This document shows positions 41,482 to 49,433 of a stretch of 64,000 nt of DNA, one piece after another. The number at the start of each line of letters is the position of its first letter. Position 1 is the first letter of the stretch. The DNA is from Fusobacterium naviforme (lineage in GTDB: Bacteria > Bacillota > Clostridia > Lachnospirales > Lachnospiraceae). The position numbers and the translations under genes are program-made. The stretch is from positions 1 to 64,000 of the forward strand of contig PYGH01000002.1 in assembly GCA_003014445.1 (NCBI GenBank), read 5' to 3'. The notes under the pieces were generated by a model, which saw nothing but the letters and a program-made list of their open reading frames with translations, was not told the DNA's origin and made no database searches.

Positions 41482-42810
41482 GTGAAGACGCGTATTTCAG
41501 ATCATTTTACTTACAGAAAGCTCATACGCTTTGTACTTCCCTCCGTCATGATGCTGGTCTTTATCTCTGTCTACGGTGTGGTCGATGGCTTTTTCATCTC
41601 CAACTATGCAGGAAAGACGGCATTTGCTGCCATCAATCTCATTCTTCCTGTTCTGATGATACTGGGAGGAATGGGCTTTATGATCGGTACAGGCGGCAGC
41701 GCTCTCGTCGCAATGTCGCTCGGACAGAAGAAGGAGACAGAGGCAAATGCATACTTCTCCATGCTGATAGAGTTTACTGTGGTACTGGGCGTGCTGCTGA
41801 CAGTGCTCGGGGAGATATTTTTAAGGCGGGTTTCAATTGCACTCGGCGCGACATCGGAGATGCTGCCGGATTGTCTCATTTACGGACGCATATGGCTGCT
41901 CTCGATCGGCCCGTTTATGTTGCAGAGCCTGTTTCAGAGCATGCTGATCACGGCAGGGAAGCCGCAGCTTGGCTTTGGGGTGACGGTCGCTGCGGGTTTT
42001 GCGAATATGCTGCTTGACTATCTCTTTGTTGCAGTGTTTCGCCGGGGCGTTGCAGGAGCTGCTGCGGCAACCGCCCTCAGTCAGTGCGTAGGTGGTCTGA
42101 TTCCCCTCATTTACTTTGCGTTTGCAGAAAATGCAGGATTGCGGTTTCGCCCTGTAGGGCTGCGCATGCATCCGCTTTTGAAGGCTTGTGGAAATGGTTC
42201 CTCCGAGCTGATGAGCAATGTCTCCTCCTCCCTCGTAAGCATTGTCTACAATATACAGCTTCTGCGTCACGCAGGAGAGAACGGTGTTGCGGCCTATGGC
42301 GTTATGATGTATGTGAATTTTATCTTTATCGCAATGTTCATCGGCTATTCGGTCGGGACAGCTCCCATCGTGAGCTTTCATTATGGAGCGGGAAATGCAG
42401 ATGAACTCAAAAATATGCTGAAAAAGAGTACGCACATTATGGCAGTCAGCGGCGTGCTGATGACAGCAGTGGCGGAACTCTTTGCATACAGTTTCGCAAA
42501 AATATTTGTCAGCTATGATGCAGGGCTTCTTGCACTGACGGTGCAGGGATTTCGTATCTTCTGTGTCTCCTTTCTTCTGTGTGGTCTGAATATCTATATC
42601 TCTTCCTTTTTTACAGCTTTGAATAATGGTGCAGTATCTGCTGCAGTATCCTTTCTACGGAGTCTGGTGTTTGAACTGCTCGCAGTGCTCCTGCTTCCTC
42701 TGATTCTTGGACTGACCGGCATCTGGGCTGCAGTGAGCGTCGCCGAGGTGATGGCATTTGCCGTGTCCATGCTCTTTCTTGTATGGAACAGAGATAAATA
42801 CCACTACTAA
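41482..42810 (+). CDS. MATE family efflux transporter
   Basis: A 442-residue membrane protein with twelve hydrophobic segments in two similar halves, as in the multidrug and toxic compound extrusion family. Readable blocks are VDGFFISNYAGKTAFAAINL, GTGGSALVAMSLGQKKE and, in the second half, VGTAPIVSFHYGAGNADELK. It should export cationic drugs or metabolites by sodium or proton antiport. The GTG at 41482 has GGGAG 6 bases upstream; a TTG at 41479 is an alternative. The gene starts 3 bases after the YbaK stop, so the two are coupled. Confidence 0.9.
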   Translation: MKTRISDHFTYRKLIRFVLPSVMMLVFISVYGVVDGFFISNYAGKTAFAAINLILPVLMILGGMGFMIGTGGSALVAMSLGQKKETEANAYFSMLIEFTVVLGVLLTVLGEIFLRRVSIALGATSEMLPDCLIYGRIWLLSIGPFMLQSLFQSMLITAGKPQLGFGVTVAAGFANMLLDYLFVAVFRRGVAGAAAATALSQCVGGLIPLIYFAFAENAGLRFRPVGLRMHPLLKACGNGSSELMSNVSSSLVSIVYNIQLLRHAGENGVAAYGVMMYVNFIFIAMFIGYSVGTAPIVSFHYGAGNADELKNMLKKSTHIMAVSGVLMTAVAELFAYSFAKIFVSYDAGLLALTVQGFRIFCVSFLLCGLNIYISSFFTALNNGAVSAAVSFLRSLVFELLAVLLLPLILGLTGIWAAVSVAEVMAFAVSMLFLVWNRDKYHY

Positions 42811-43063
42811 AAAGTGGATATAGAGGCTAATGCAGGAATGAGGCAGGAGTCCTCGCTGAGAATCAGCTCCGCGTCCTGCATGATAAAGATATTACAGTAT
42901 CTTATAGGATATTCAGACATCGCAGTTACCAGGAATATATACTTTGATAAAAATCTCTAGAACTTCCAGTTGACCGAGCTCTTTAGAGCGAGGGATACTT
43001 ATTGCTCGAAGAGCAATAAGATGGGCGAGAGATAAATTTGAATTTAACGGGGAGGATATGGAT
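42811..43063 (+). other. Left flank of an acquired element, with two hairpins
   Basis: No supportable gene. Composition turns A/T-rich from about 42890 on. Two hairpins lie before the next gene: GCTCT/AGAGC at about 42978-42989 and a perfect 10-base stem CTTATTGCTC-GAA-GAGCAATAAG at 42998-43020. Neither is followed by a T tract. An 8-base word TTATAGGA at 42902-42909 recurs beyond the integrase at 46185-46192 and could mark an attachment site. Confidence 0.4.
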
Positions 43064-43390
43064 ATGAAAAAGTATTTCAAAGAAATCGCAATCTTAATTG
43101 CACAACTACTCATGTTTTATGTATTTCCATTAACGGCAGGACCTACTGATGCTATGGGAATGGTGTTTTTAATTATAGTTGCAACCTTCGTACTTGCGAT
43201 AATTATGGGCAGTGTATCAAAGAAAAAAGCCAAGTATGTGTATCCGCTTTTGGTTTCTGTTCTTTTTATTCCTTCCGTTTTCATCTATTATAATGATTCT
43301 GCACTCATACACTCCATTTGGTATTTGGTAATTTCTTCCGTAGGATTGTTGATAGGTGCTTTGATGCAGTATTTCTTTAGTAGAAAGTGA
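43064..43390 (+). CDS. Small four-helix membrane protein, unknown
   Basis: A 108-residue protein with four hydrophobic segments (about residues 8-25, 32-50, 60-78, 85-103) and a basic stretch, SKKKAK, in the middle loop. No family was recognised. The ATG at 43064 is preferred over the one at 43058, because GGAGG at 43051-43055 is 8 bases away from the later one. It is A/T-rich like the rest of the acquired element and is probably cargo of it. Confidence 0.65.
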   Translation: MKKYFKEIAILIAQLLMFYVFPLTAGPTDAMGMVFLIIVATFVLAIIMGSVSKKKAKYVYPLLVSVLFIPSVFIYYNDSALIHSIWYLVISSVGLLIGALMQYFFSRK

Positions 43391-43417
43391 AACAAATCCC
43401 AGTTTGTGGAGTAGAAT

Positions 43418-43555
43418 ATGGGCATAGACTATATCAGACTCTCAGTCTACAATTATATTGATAATTCAATTAACATATTTATTGATCAATATGAAGATAG
43501 ATTTACACCGAAACCGAACATAAACAAGGAGAGATTTGGTGTCCAAGCTGATTGA
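43418..43555 (+). CDS. Possible small protein overlapping the methylase stub
   Basis: A 45-codon frame with GGAG 7 bases upstream. The product is rich in Ile, Tyr and Asn (for example MGIDYIRLSVYNYIDN) and matches nothing known to me. It overlaps the start of the following methylase fragment in another frame. The ribosome site is the only support, so it may be spurious. Confidence 0.25.
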   Translation: MGIDYIRLSVYNYIDNSINIFIDQYEDRFTPKPNINKERFGVQAD

Positions 43556-43775
43556 TATTAACGCTTATCCGGTCAAAGATTTATTGCCGATTCTTCTTCA
43601 GGATAAGTCGACGAAGAAGAATATTATATGGGCCACAGATGCTTATGCGGATTTCGGACCCGGCTACGATGTTACGAGCATCATCGCACCCAGTCTGCTC
43701 TCGAAGATTACGCTTCAGCCTCGTATCAGCAAGACTCTGGAAGAACAGCAGGCGCGGACCCGTAAGAACCACTAA
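43539..43775 (+). pseudogene. N-terminal stub of a DNA methylase (restriction-type)
   Basis: A 78-codon frame starting at GTG 43539, with AAGGAG 7 bases upstream. It encodes MSKLIDINAYPVKDLLPILL and, further on, NIIWATDAYADFG and LQPRISKTLEEQQARTRK. This is the beginning of a family of Firmicute DNA adenine methylases that normally continue with an AEVFTPSW-type segment and several hundred more residues. Here the frame breaks off right where that segment should follow. The catalytic part is gone, so the stub is not an active methylase. A deletion between this point and the next fragment is likely. Confidence 0.65.
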
Positions 43776-43941
43776 TCTAGAATTGGATACGCTGTTGGAT
43801 GAAAAGTCAATTGATAAAAAGCGTATATACGACAGAGTTTTTGATATGTGTGTTCCAGTAAGACTGACTGGCATCAGTAAACGCAAGGGAAATGCAGATG
43901 ACAAAATGAAACTGCTTAAGGAATTAAAGAATAGAGATTAA
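43776..43941 (+). pseudogene. C-terminal fragment of an unidentified protein
   Basis: A frame different from that of the methylase stub is open here and encodes LDTLLDEKSIDKKRIYDRVF and then a basic end, KMKLLKELKNRD. No start codon with a ribosome site exists. It looks like the tail of a deleted gene joined to the stub by the same deletion. It might be the tail of the methylase operon's second gene, but that is a guess. Confidence 0.35.
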
Positions 43942-43962
43942 TTGGGAAAGGAGGCTAAGAAT

Positions 43963-44169
43963 TTGAATAATACTTATGAAATTCCATATTGGAACAAATA
44001 CACTTTATCAATCGAAGAGGCTGCTGGTTATTTCAGAATCGGAGAGTGTAAGCTTCGCAAGATTGTAACAGAGAATCCGACTGCTGATTTCATCCTTTGG
44101 AATGGTAATCGTATGCAGATAAAGAGAAAGAAATTTGAAGAATATATTGATAAGCAGGGCGCGATTTAA
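43963..44169 (+). CDS. xis: Excisionase, Tn916 Xis type
   Basis: A 68-residue small basic DNA-binding protein of the winged-helix excisionase group. The pattern IPYWNKYTLSIEEAAGYFRI, then GECKLRKIV and WNGNRMQIKRKKFEEYID, follows the Tn916 Xis layout closely. The TTG at 43963 is chosen because AAGGAGG at 43948-43954 is 8 bases upstream; an earlier TTG at 43942 lies before that site. Excisionase directs the integrase to cut out the element. The partner integrase at 44926-46126 is broken. Confidence 0.82.
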   Translation: MNNTYEIPYWNKYTLSIEEAAGYFRIGECKLRKIVTENPTADFILWNGNRMQIKRKKFEEYIDKQGAI

Positions 44170-44177
44170 AATAGAAA

Positions 44178-44238
44178 AGTGATTGACTCAATTACTATTA
44201 AGTGGTATCATCTCAATATAGTAATTAACTCATTCACT
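44178..44238 (+). promoter_or_regulatory. Promoter inside a large inverted repeat
   Basis: AGTGATTGACTCAATTACTA at 44178-44197 and its near-perfect inverse at 44219-44238 (17 of 20 positions) flank a 21-base spacer. The left arm contains a -35 TTGACT (44183-44188), and TATCAT at 44206-44211 lies 17 bases on as the -10. A repressor binding both arms would block this promoter. The ribbon-helix-helix-like protein encoded at 44256 is the natural candidate. Confidence 0.6.
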
Positions 44239-44255
44239 AAAGAAAAGGGATGCCC

Positions 44256-44672
44256 ATGCAAAGAATACAATTCTATCCAAGTAACCAATTAGTAAATATT
44301 TTAGATTCAGAATCATCAAAAGCTGGAGTTAGCGTAAGTCAATATGTTACAGACTTGCTTGAAGAATATTTTGGATTAACATCAACAAACGGTCCAACTA
44401 TTACACAACTTACTTCTACTGTGCTTAAGGAAGTAGAAGAGTATATTAAAGGGCAAAGTGGAAAAGTCCAATTTGATCTGTTAAGTGCATCTGCAACATA
44501 TAGTGGCATAGATATGGTGAAAGGGAAAAAGCCTAGTACAGTGAGGGCTTCTATTGGACGAGCGTTTGCGGCTAAAGTTGGCAGTGCACCATTTACCAAT
44601 GTTAGAAGATATGAAGTGAACGGGAAACAAGTACTTTCAGTAAATAATGCATTAATGTATGAGACGTTTTGA
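44256..44672 (+). CDS. Ribbon-helix-helix-like protein of a mobile element
   Basis: A 138-residue protein. The N-terminus (MQRIQFYPSNQLVNILDSES, then GVSVSQYVTDLLEEYF) has the strand-helix-helix pattern of ribbon-helix-helix DNA-binding domains. The rest (about residues 60-138) is a conserved but unnamed domain with KVQFDLLSASATYSGIDM and KPSTVRASIGRAFAAKVG. I recognise similar proteins near restriction and mobile genes in Lachnospiraceae but know no function. The ATG at 44256 is preferred over the one at 44250, because AGGG is better spaced. A terminator follows. Confidence 0.65.
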   Translation: MQRIQFYPSNQLVNILDSESSKAGVSVSQYVTDLLEEYFGLTSTNGPTITQLTSTVLKEVEEYIKGQSGKVQFDLLSASATYSGIDMVKGKKPSTVRASIGRAFAAKVGSAPFTNVRRYEVNGKQVLSVNNALMYETF

Positions 44673-44691
44673 TAATAAAACTACAGAAGGA

Positions 44692-44727
44692 GACGTCACT
44701 TGTATTGAATGAGTGGTGTCTTTTTTT
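44692..44727 (+). terminator. Rho-independent terminator
   Basis: GACGTCACT at 44692-44700 pairs with AGTGGTGTC at 44712-44720, including two G-T pairs. A run of seven T follows. Confidence 0.85.
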
Positions 44728-44925
44728 CTTGCTCATTTTAGTAATCCGCCTTTTTTCAACCCAAATGTATTGTGAAGGATAAAAGTTGATAGAAATTTCT
44801 ATAAATTTCTGTAATCACGAATTTTAGCCTCCAAGTACTTATTAGAAGTTGAAGAAAGGAGATGCTCCGAGTGGCCATCCGTGATATACTAACAACATAT
44901 CACATCCCCTCGGAGGTAGATATTT

Positions 44926-46126
44926 ATGGCACCTAAGAGGAGAGATAATAAAGGCAGAATTCTTCAAATTGGAGAATGGCAAGAGCCTAGTGGTCGTTAC
45001 AGATATTTGTATAATGATGCGCTTGGCAAAAGAAAAATTGTATATAGTTGGAGACTTACTGAGGCAGATCCAAACCACCTAATAAGAAAAAGGATTTATT
45101 CCTTCGAGAGAAGGAAAAACAGGTTATGTCCTTATTTATGCAGGGAATCAGCGGAAGCGATATGACCGTGGTTGAACTTGCAGAACGATACATATCCTTA
45201 AAGAGTGGTGTGAAGCAGAGTACTGTAGCGAATTACAAAACAGTAATTAACAACCTGAAGAAGACAGAATTTGCATATCGTCATGTAGATCAGGTGAAGT
45301 TGTCTGATGCAAAGATGTTTCTGATATCACTTCAAAGAAATGGTTTGGGCTATAGCTCAATTCATAATATCAGAGGCGTACTTAGACCAGCTTTTCAGAT
45401 GGCAGTTGATGATGACTTGATTTTGAAATGGGTACAGTCATTAACAACGACAGCAACAAGCGAGAAGCAATTTCACCACAGGATGAAAAGAGATTTCTTG
45501 AGTTTGTAAAGAATGATCCTCATTACTGTAGATATTATGATGGTATTTTGTTTCTTTTTAGGACTGGACTTCGTATCAGTGAATTCTGTGGACTTACAGT
45601 CAAGGATTTGGATTTCGAAGAGGAAGTTATCAATGTTGATCATCAGCTTCAGCGCTCGCATAGTATGAAGTATTACATTGAGTCAACCAAGACTACCAGT
45701 GGTACGAGAAAGATTCCGATGACAGAAGAAGTTAAGGAATTGTGCCAGAAAATTGTAGCGAATCGTAATAAGCCAAAGCGAGAGCCTATTATTGATGGCT
45801 ATGGAGGGTTTCTTTTCTTTGATAAGGAAGGAAAGCCAATGGTTGCACTTCATTGGGAAAAGTACATTCAGCATGCAAGAGATAAGTACAATCGTGAGCA
45901 TCCAATCCAACTACCGCCAATTACACCACATGTATGTAGACATACCTTCTGCAGCAACATGGTCCGAGAAGGGATCAATCCAAAGACCTTACAGTATCTC
46001 ATGGGCCACTCAGACATTGGAGTTACGATGAATGTATACACACACTTAAGATTGGATGATGCCAGGGTGGAACTTGCCAGATTAAAAGACGCAAAGAATG
46101 AGCTGAAAATGAAGAGAATTATATAG
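44926..46126 (+). pseudogene. int: Tn916-type tyrosine integrase, broken by two frameshifts
   Basis: Three frames together encode one integrase. The first (44926 to about 45070) gives the arm-binding domain, MAPKRRDNKGRILQIGEWQE. A single-base loss near 45072 shifts to the second frame, which runs to about 45435 with DMTVVELAERYISLKSGVKQ and the core-binding domain. There, about 19 bases seem to be missing after DDLILK, where related integrases have a short NPFEFQL-like piece. The third frame, to 46126, holds the full catalytic domain: TGLRISEF, HVCRHTF, MGHSDIGVTMNVYTHL, with R, H-x-x-R, H and Y in place. The catalytic half is intact, but the protein cannot be made whole. The element is therefore probably immobile. 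Confidence 0.85.
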
Positions 46127-46271
46127 CGATTCGTAACACAGATATAACACAAACGCCCAGAAAAACATAGGATTTTATAAGATTTTATAGGAATTTAGTG
46201 TTAAGGGGATGACAAATCATCTGCGTTACAAATGTGTTATTTTATCAAGCTTTGAGAGGTTTTATGAAGTA
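46127..46271. other. Right end of the integrative element
   Basis: A/T-rich DNA between int and the phosphatase gene. It contains a tandem GATTTTATA at 46171-46179 and 46181-46189. This is the most likely place of the attachment site, just before the core gene at 46272. No promoter with a good -35/-10 pair was seen. Confidence 0.35.
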
Positions 46272-46742
46272 ATGACGGGAAAAATTAAAGTACTATTCGT
46301 CTGCCACGGCAACATCTGCCGCAGTCCTATGGCAGAATATGTGATGAAGGATCTGGTGAAGAAATCCGGATGTGCTGAGCGTTTTTTTATTTCTTCCGCA
46401 GCGACCAGTCAGGAGGAAATTGGAAATCCGGTCTATCCACCCGCGCGGAGAAAACTTGCAGAACATGGAATTTCCTGTTCCGGACACAGTGCGCGTCAGC
46501 TTGTGCGAAGTGATTATGAGCGTTATGATTATTTCATCGGGATGGATCAGGAGAATCTGCGGGAGATGTATCGCATACTGGGAGCAGATCCCGGACAGAA
46601 GCTCTCTCTTTTGATGGATCACACGGAACGGCCGGGAGAGGTGGCCGATCCATGGTACACGCGGGATTTTGAAGCGACCTGGCGGGATGTAGAAGATGGG
46701 TGTCGGCGCCTGCTGGAAGCCCTGTGCCACGGAGCTGACTGA
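46272..46742 (+). CDS. Low-molecular-weight protein tyrosine phosphatase
   Basis: A 156-residue phosphatase. The P-loop VCHGNICRSPMAEY has the family CX5RS signature, and the general acid aspartate lies in EVADPWYTRDFEATW. It removes phosphate from tyrosine (or arginine) on proteins. The ATG at 46272 fits the usual N-terminus (KIKVLFVCHGN); the frame extends to an ATG at 46209 inside the element's flank. The ribosome site is weak, GAGAGG 12 bases upstream. The mobile element sits directly upstream and may have replaced its native promoter. Confidence 0.92.
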   Translation: MTGKIKVLFVCHGNICRSPMAEYVMKDLVKKSGCAERFFISSAATSQEEIGNPVYPPARRKLAEHGISCSGHSARQLVRSDYERYDYFIGMDQENLREMYRILGADPGQKLSLLMDHTERPGEVADPWYTRDFEATWRDVEDGCRRLLEALCHGAD

Positions 46743-46808
46743 GGATAACAGAATGTTTTCTGCCTCCGATGTAAAAAGATGAGCAGAGGACCGAGAGGAG
46801 ATGAGAAT

Positions 46809-47126
46809 ATGCTGAAGGCATACAGTAAACAGTGGCTTTCCCGCGAGGCGGAAGGGGATTATAAGCGCAGTCAGCGCATTGAGAGCTACCGGATCGGAGA
46901 GCAGTTTCTCTTTCTTCCGGTCGGTATCAGCTGGAAATATATTCCCCTTAAGGAGATACAGCGCACGGAACCGGGGCAATGGCAGTACAGCGGTAAGGGC
47001 TGCTGCGTACGCGTCAGTATGGAGCTGCCATCGCTGGAGGTCTTTTGCGGGGAGCTACAGATATCACTTCGCTTTAATGTTGAGAGTTCTGTGAAGCAGA
47101 TGAGGAAGGCCATTGAAAAGACTTAA
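46809..47126 (+). CDS. Hypothetical protein, 105 residues
   Basis: A soluble, basic protein with no family recognised. It contains WKYIPLKEIQRTEPGQW and a later SLRFNVESSVKQM, and it alternates short strand-like pieces, so a small beta domain (PH-like) is possible. GGAGATGAG lies just upstream of the ATG at 46809. Codon use matches the core genes. It probably shares a transcript with the phosphatase upstream. Confidence 0.6.
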   Translation: MLKAYSKQWLSREAEGDYKRSQRIESYRIGEQFLFLPVGISWKYIPLKEIQRTEPGQWQYSGKGCCVRVSMELPSLEVFCGELQISLRFNVESSVKQMRKAIEKT

Positions 47127-47153
47127 GTTTCCCTGTCGATTTAATGGCTTATG

Positions 47154-47182
47154 TTGACCCGCTTCCGTCATATTATTATAAT
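47154..47182 (+). promoter_or_regulatory. Promoter of the surface glucosaminidase gene
   Basis: TTGACC at 47154-47159 and TATAAT at 47177-47182 are 17 bases apart. They lie about 60 bases before the ATG at 47243. Confidence 0.75.
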
Positions 47183-47242
47183 AGCTTCTGATATACAGCG
47201 ACGATTCGTGCAGTTTTTTGCACAGCGGAACGGAGAAAGCAG

Positions 47243-49366
47243 ATGAAGAAGGTAAGTACAGGCTTGTTGTCCGGGACTCTGGCTGTGATCCTATCAATCG
47301 GAATGACAGCGGGACTTCCCGGTATTTTTAATATGCGGGCTTCTGCGGCGGCAGTGGCTACAGTACAGGCGAGCACTCTGAATATGCGGAGCGGGGCGGG
47401 AACCGGTCACAGCAAGGTGAAGGTGTTGCCTCACGGTGCCTCTGTGTCCGTGCTTGAGGAAGTCATGGGAGAGGACGGAAAAACCTGGGCGAAGATCAGC
47501 TATCAGGGTAGTGAGGGCTATGTTCAGAAGTCCTATCTGCGTGCTCCGGTCAGCTACACGAGGGATGAGCAGTTCGAAAGTCGGCTCTCTGCGGAGGGTT
47601 TCCCGGAGTCTTATAAGGAGGGGCTTCGGCAGATTCATGCGCAGTATCCGAACTGGGTGTTCCGCGCAGATCACACGGGCCTTGGCTGGGAGGAAGTGAT
47701 CTCCAATGAAAGCGTGGTCGGACGAAATCTTGTAGATACCAACCGGCGCTCCTCATGGAAATCCACGGCAGACGGTGCCTTTGACTGGGCGGGAAACCAA
47801 TGGCCGGGCTTTGATTCCAGTGCATGGGTTGCGGCAAGCGAGGGCATCATCCGTTATTACATGGATCCCCGGAATTTTCTCGACAGTGCCTACGTGTTTC
47901 AGTTCCTCACACAGAGTTATGATGCGGCTACACAGTCTGCAGGCGGTGTTGAGGCCCTTGCAAAGGGAACCTTTCTGGAGGGGCAGGCAAGCAGCGGAAC
48001 AGCGACCTCCGCTGAGGCTCCTCTGACGCCGGACGGTGCTGTGCCCGGCGGTGGGAGCACGCAGCTGGCTGGCCCCTCGGGGGAGCCTTTTGCGCAGGGA
48101 ACAGCGACGGATCAGAGTCAGAACGGAGCCGCTGAACAGAATACCACAGAAACTACAGTGGGAAATGCAGCCGGCCCGGGAGAGCAGAGCGCGGACAGTT
48201 CCTCGCTCATCGGCATCATCAGTGCAGCTCCGCAGAGACGCATAGAGGACAGTGAGCTGTCCGGTACGGCGAGCGGAGCCGGGGAGCGGGCGAGTGCCCC
48301 GGAGCTTCTGGACACACTGAAAGTGGATTCCAGAGCCGTGGTAGTGCGCGGCAGCAGAAGAAATGCACCTGAGAGTGAGGACAGCAACTCTGTGCAGCAG
48401 GATAGCCAGCGCAGTGACAGCGGCGTGAATTACATTGATATTATCCTGCGGGCTGCGGAGCAGTCGGGGGTAAATCCCTATGTGCTCAGCTCCATGATTA
48501 TTCAGGAGCAGGGAAGCAAGGGACGCAGCGGACTGATCAGTGGAACGAATTCCAGCTATCCAGGCATCTATAATTTCTTTAATGTACAGGCGTACTCAGA
48601 TGGTTCAATGAGTGCCACCACCCGTGGACTCTGGTGGGCATCTCAGTCCGGCTCCTATGGGAGACCCTGGAACAGCATTGAGAGGGCCATTATTGGCGGA
48701 GCGGAGTATTATGGCGAGAACTTCATAAAGAGCGGGCAGGACACCTTTTATCTGAAGAAGTTCAATATTACGGCAAAAAACCGCTATCAGCATCAGTATA
48801 TGACCAATGTGGAAGGCGCGGCGAGTGAGGGCTTTAAGCTCGGGGAGGCCTACAACGAGGATCTGAAGCAGAATGCACTGGTGTTCAGGATTCCTGTCTA
48901 TTCCGGAATGCCTGACATCCCCTCAGCGGCACCGGAGGGCGACGGCAGTCCGAACAATAAGCTCTCCTCCCTCACAGCGGCGGGCTTCAGCATCACCCCC
49001 TCCTTCCAGATGAATCAGCTGTCCTATGACCTGATTGTAGACCGCTCCGTATCGCATGTGAATCTCAGCGCAGAGGCGATTGATCACAGAGCCACGATTG
49101 AGGGGACAGGGGATATTTATCTCTCAGACGGCACAACTACAGTGACGGTAAGAGTGACTGCGGAAAATGGAGAGCAGCGCAGCTATGTGCTGAACATCTC
49201 GAGGCAGGACGGAGCTCAGACCGGAAATAATCAGGCCGGAGAATCACAGAGTGATGCTTCCGGCGGCCCCGGCGTCGGAAACACAAGGCTCTCCGGGACA
49301 GCCTCGCCGGATGGCGAAGAGAGCGCGGTTGGAAGTGCAGCTCTGGTTGCACCCTCAGGAAATTGA
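47243..49366 (+). CDS. Secreted N-acetylglucosaminidase with SH3 and cadherin-like domains
   Basis: A 707-residue exported protein. A signal peptide (about 1-37) is followed by a bacterial SH3 domain (about 38-100: STLNMRSGAGTGHSKVKVL) and a conserved region with YPNWVFRADHTGLGWEEVI. A long Gly/Ser/Thr/Glu-rich linker comes next, then a LytD-like glucosaminidase domain (about 395-555: AAEQSGVNPYVLSSMIIQEQ, with the catalytic glutamate in IIQEQG). A cadherin-like beta-sandwich follows (about 570-660). The enzyme should cut the glycan strands of peptidoglycan. The next gene encodes a membrane-anchored surface protein with a similar cadherin-like domain. Confidence 0.85.
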   Translation: MKKVSTGLLSGTLAVILSIGMTAGLPGIFNMRASAAAVATVQASTLNMRSGAGTGHSKVKVLPHGASVSVLEEVMGEDGKTWAKISYQGSEGYVQKSYLRAPVSYTRDEQFESRLSAEGFPESYKEGLRQIHAQYPNWVFRADHTGLGWEEVISNESVVGRNLVDTNRRSSWKSTADGAFDWAGNQWPGFDSSAWVAASEGIIRYYMDPRNFLDSAYVFQFLTQSYDAATQSAGGVEALAKGTFLEGQASSGTATSAEAPLTPDGAVPGGGSTQLAGPSGEPFAQGTATDQSQNGAAEQNTTETTVGNAAGPGEQSADSSSLIGIISAAPQRRIEDSELSGTASGAGERASAPELLDTLKVDSRAVVVRGSRRNAPESEDSNSVQQDSQRSDSGVNYIDIILRAAEQSGVNPYVLSSMIIQEQGSKGRSGLISGTNSSYPGIYNFFNVQAYSDGSMSATTRGLWWASQSGSYGRPWNSIERAIIGGAEYYGENFIKSGQDTFYLKKFNITAKNRYQHQYMTNVEGAASEGFKLGEAYNEDLKQNALVFRIPVYSGMPDIPSAAPEGDGSPNNKLSSLTAAGFSITPSFQMNQLSYDLIVDRSVSHVNLSAEAIDHRATIEGTGDIYLSDGTTTVTVRVTAENGEQRSYVLNISRQDGAQTGNNQAGESQSDASGGPGVGNTRLSGTASPDGEESAVGSAALVAPSGN

Positions 49367-49433
49367 CAGTAACAGGAGAGATTCTTCATCTTTTGTCTCT
49401 TCAAAAATGCGATTATAGAATGGAGTCCTGGAA

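Larger units (their letters stand above)
42902..46192. mobile_element. Remnant of a Tn916-like integrative element
   Basis: An A/T-rich block of about 3.3 kb in a richer background holds a membrane cargo gene, a methylase stub, xis, a ribbon-helix-helix-like gene and a broken int. Gene order xis then int beside the right end is that of Tn916-type elements. Conjugation genes are absent, so most of the element is gone. The ends are uncertain; TTATAGGA at 42902 and 46185 is the best short repeat seen. Confidence 0.5.

Noticed and set aside
42808-42924. 38-codon frame on the minus strand beside the MATE gene
   Set aside because: Translates to a protein-like sequence but has no ribosome site, and it ends inside the MATE stop. 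Too weak to report as a gene.
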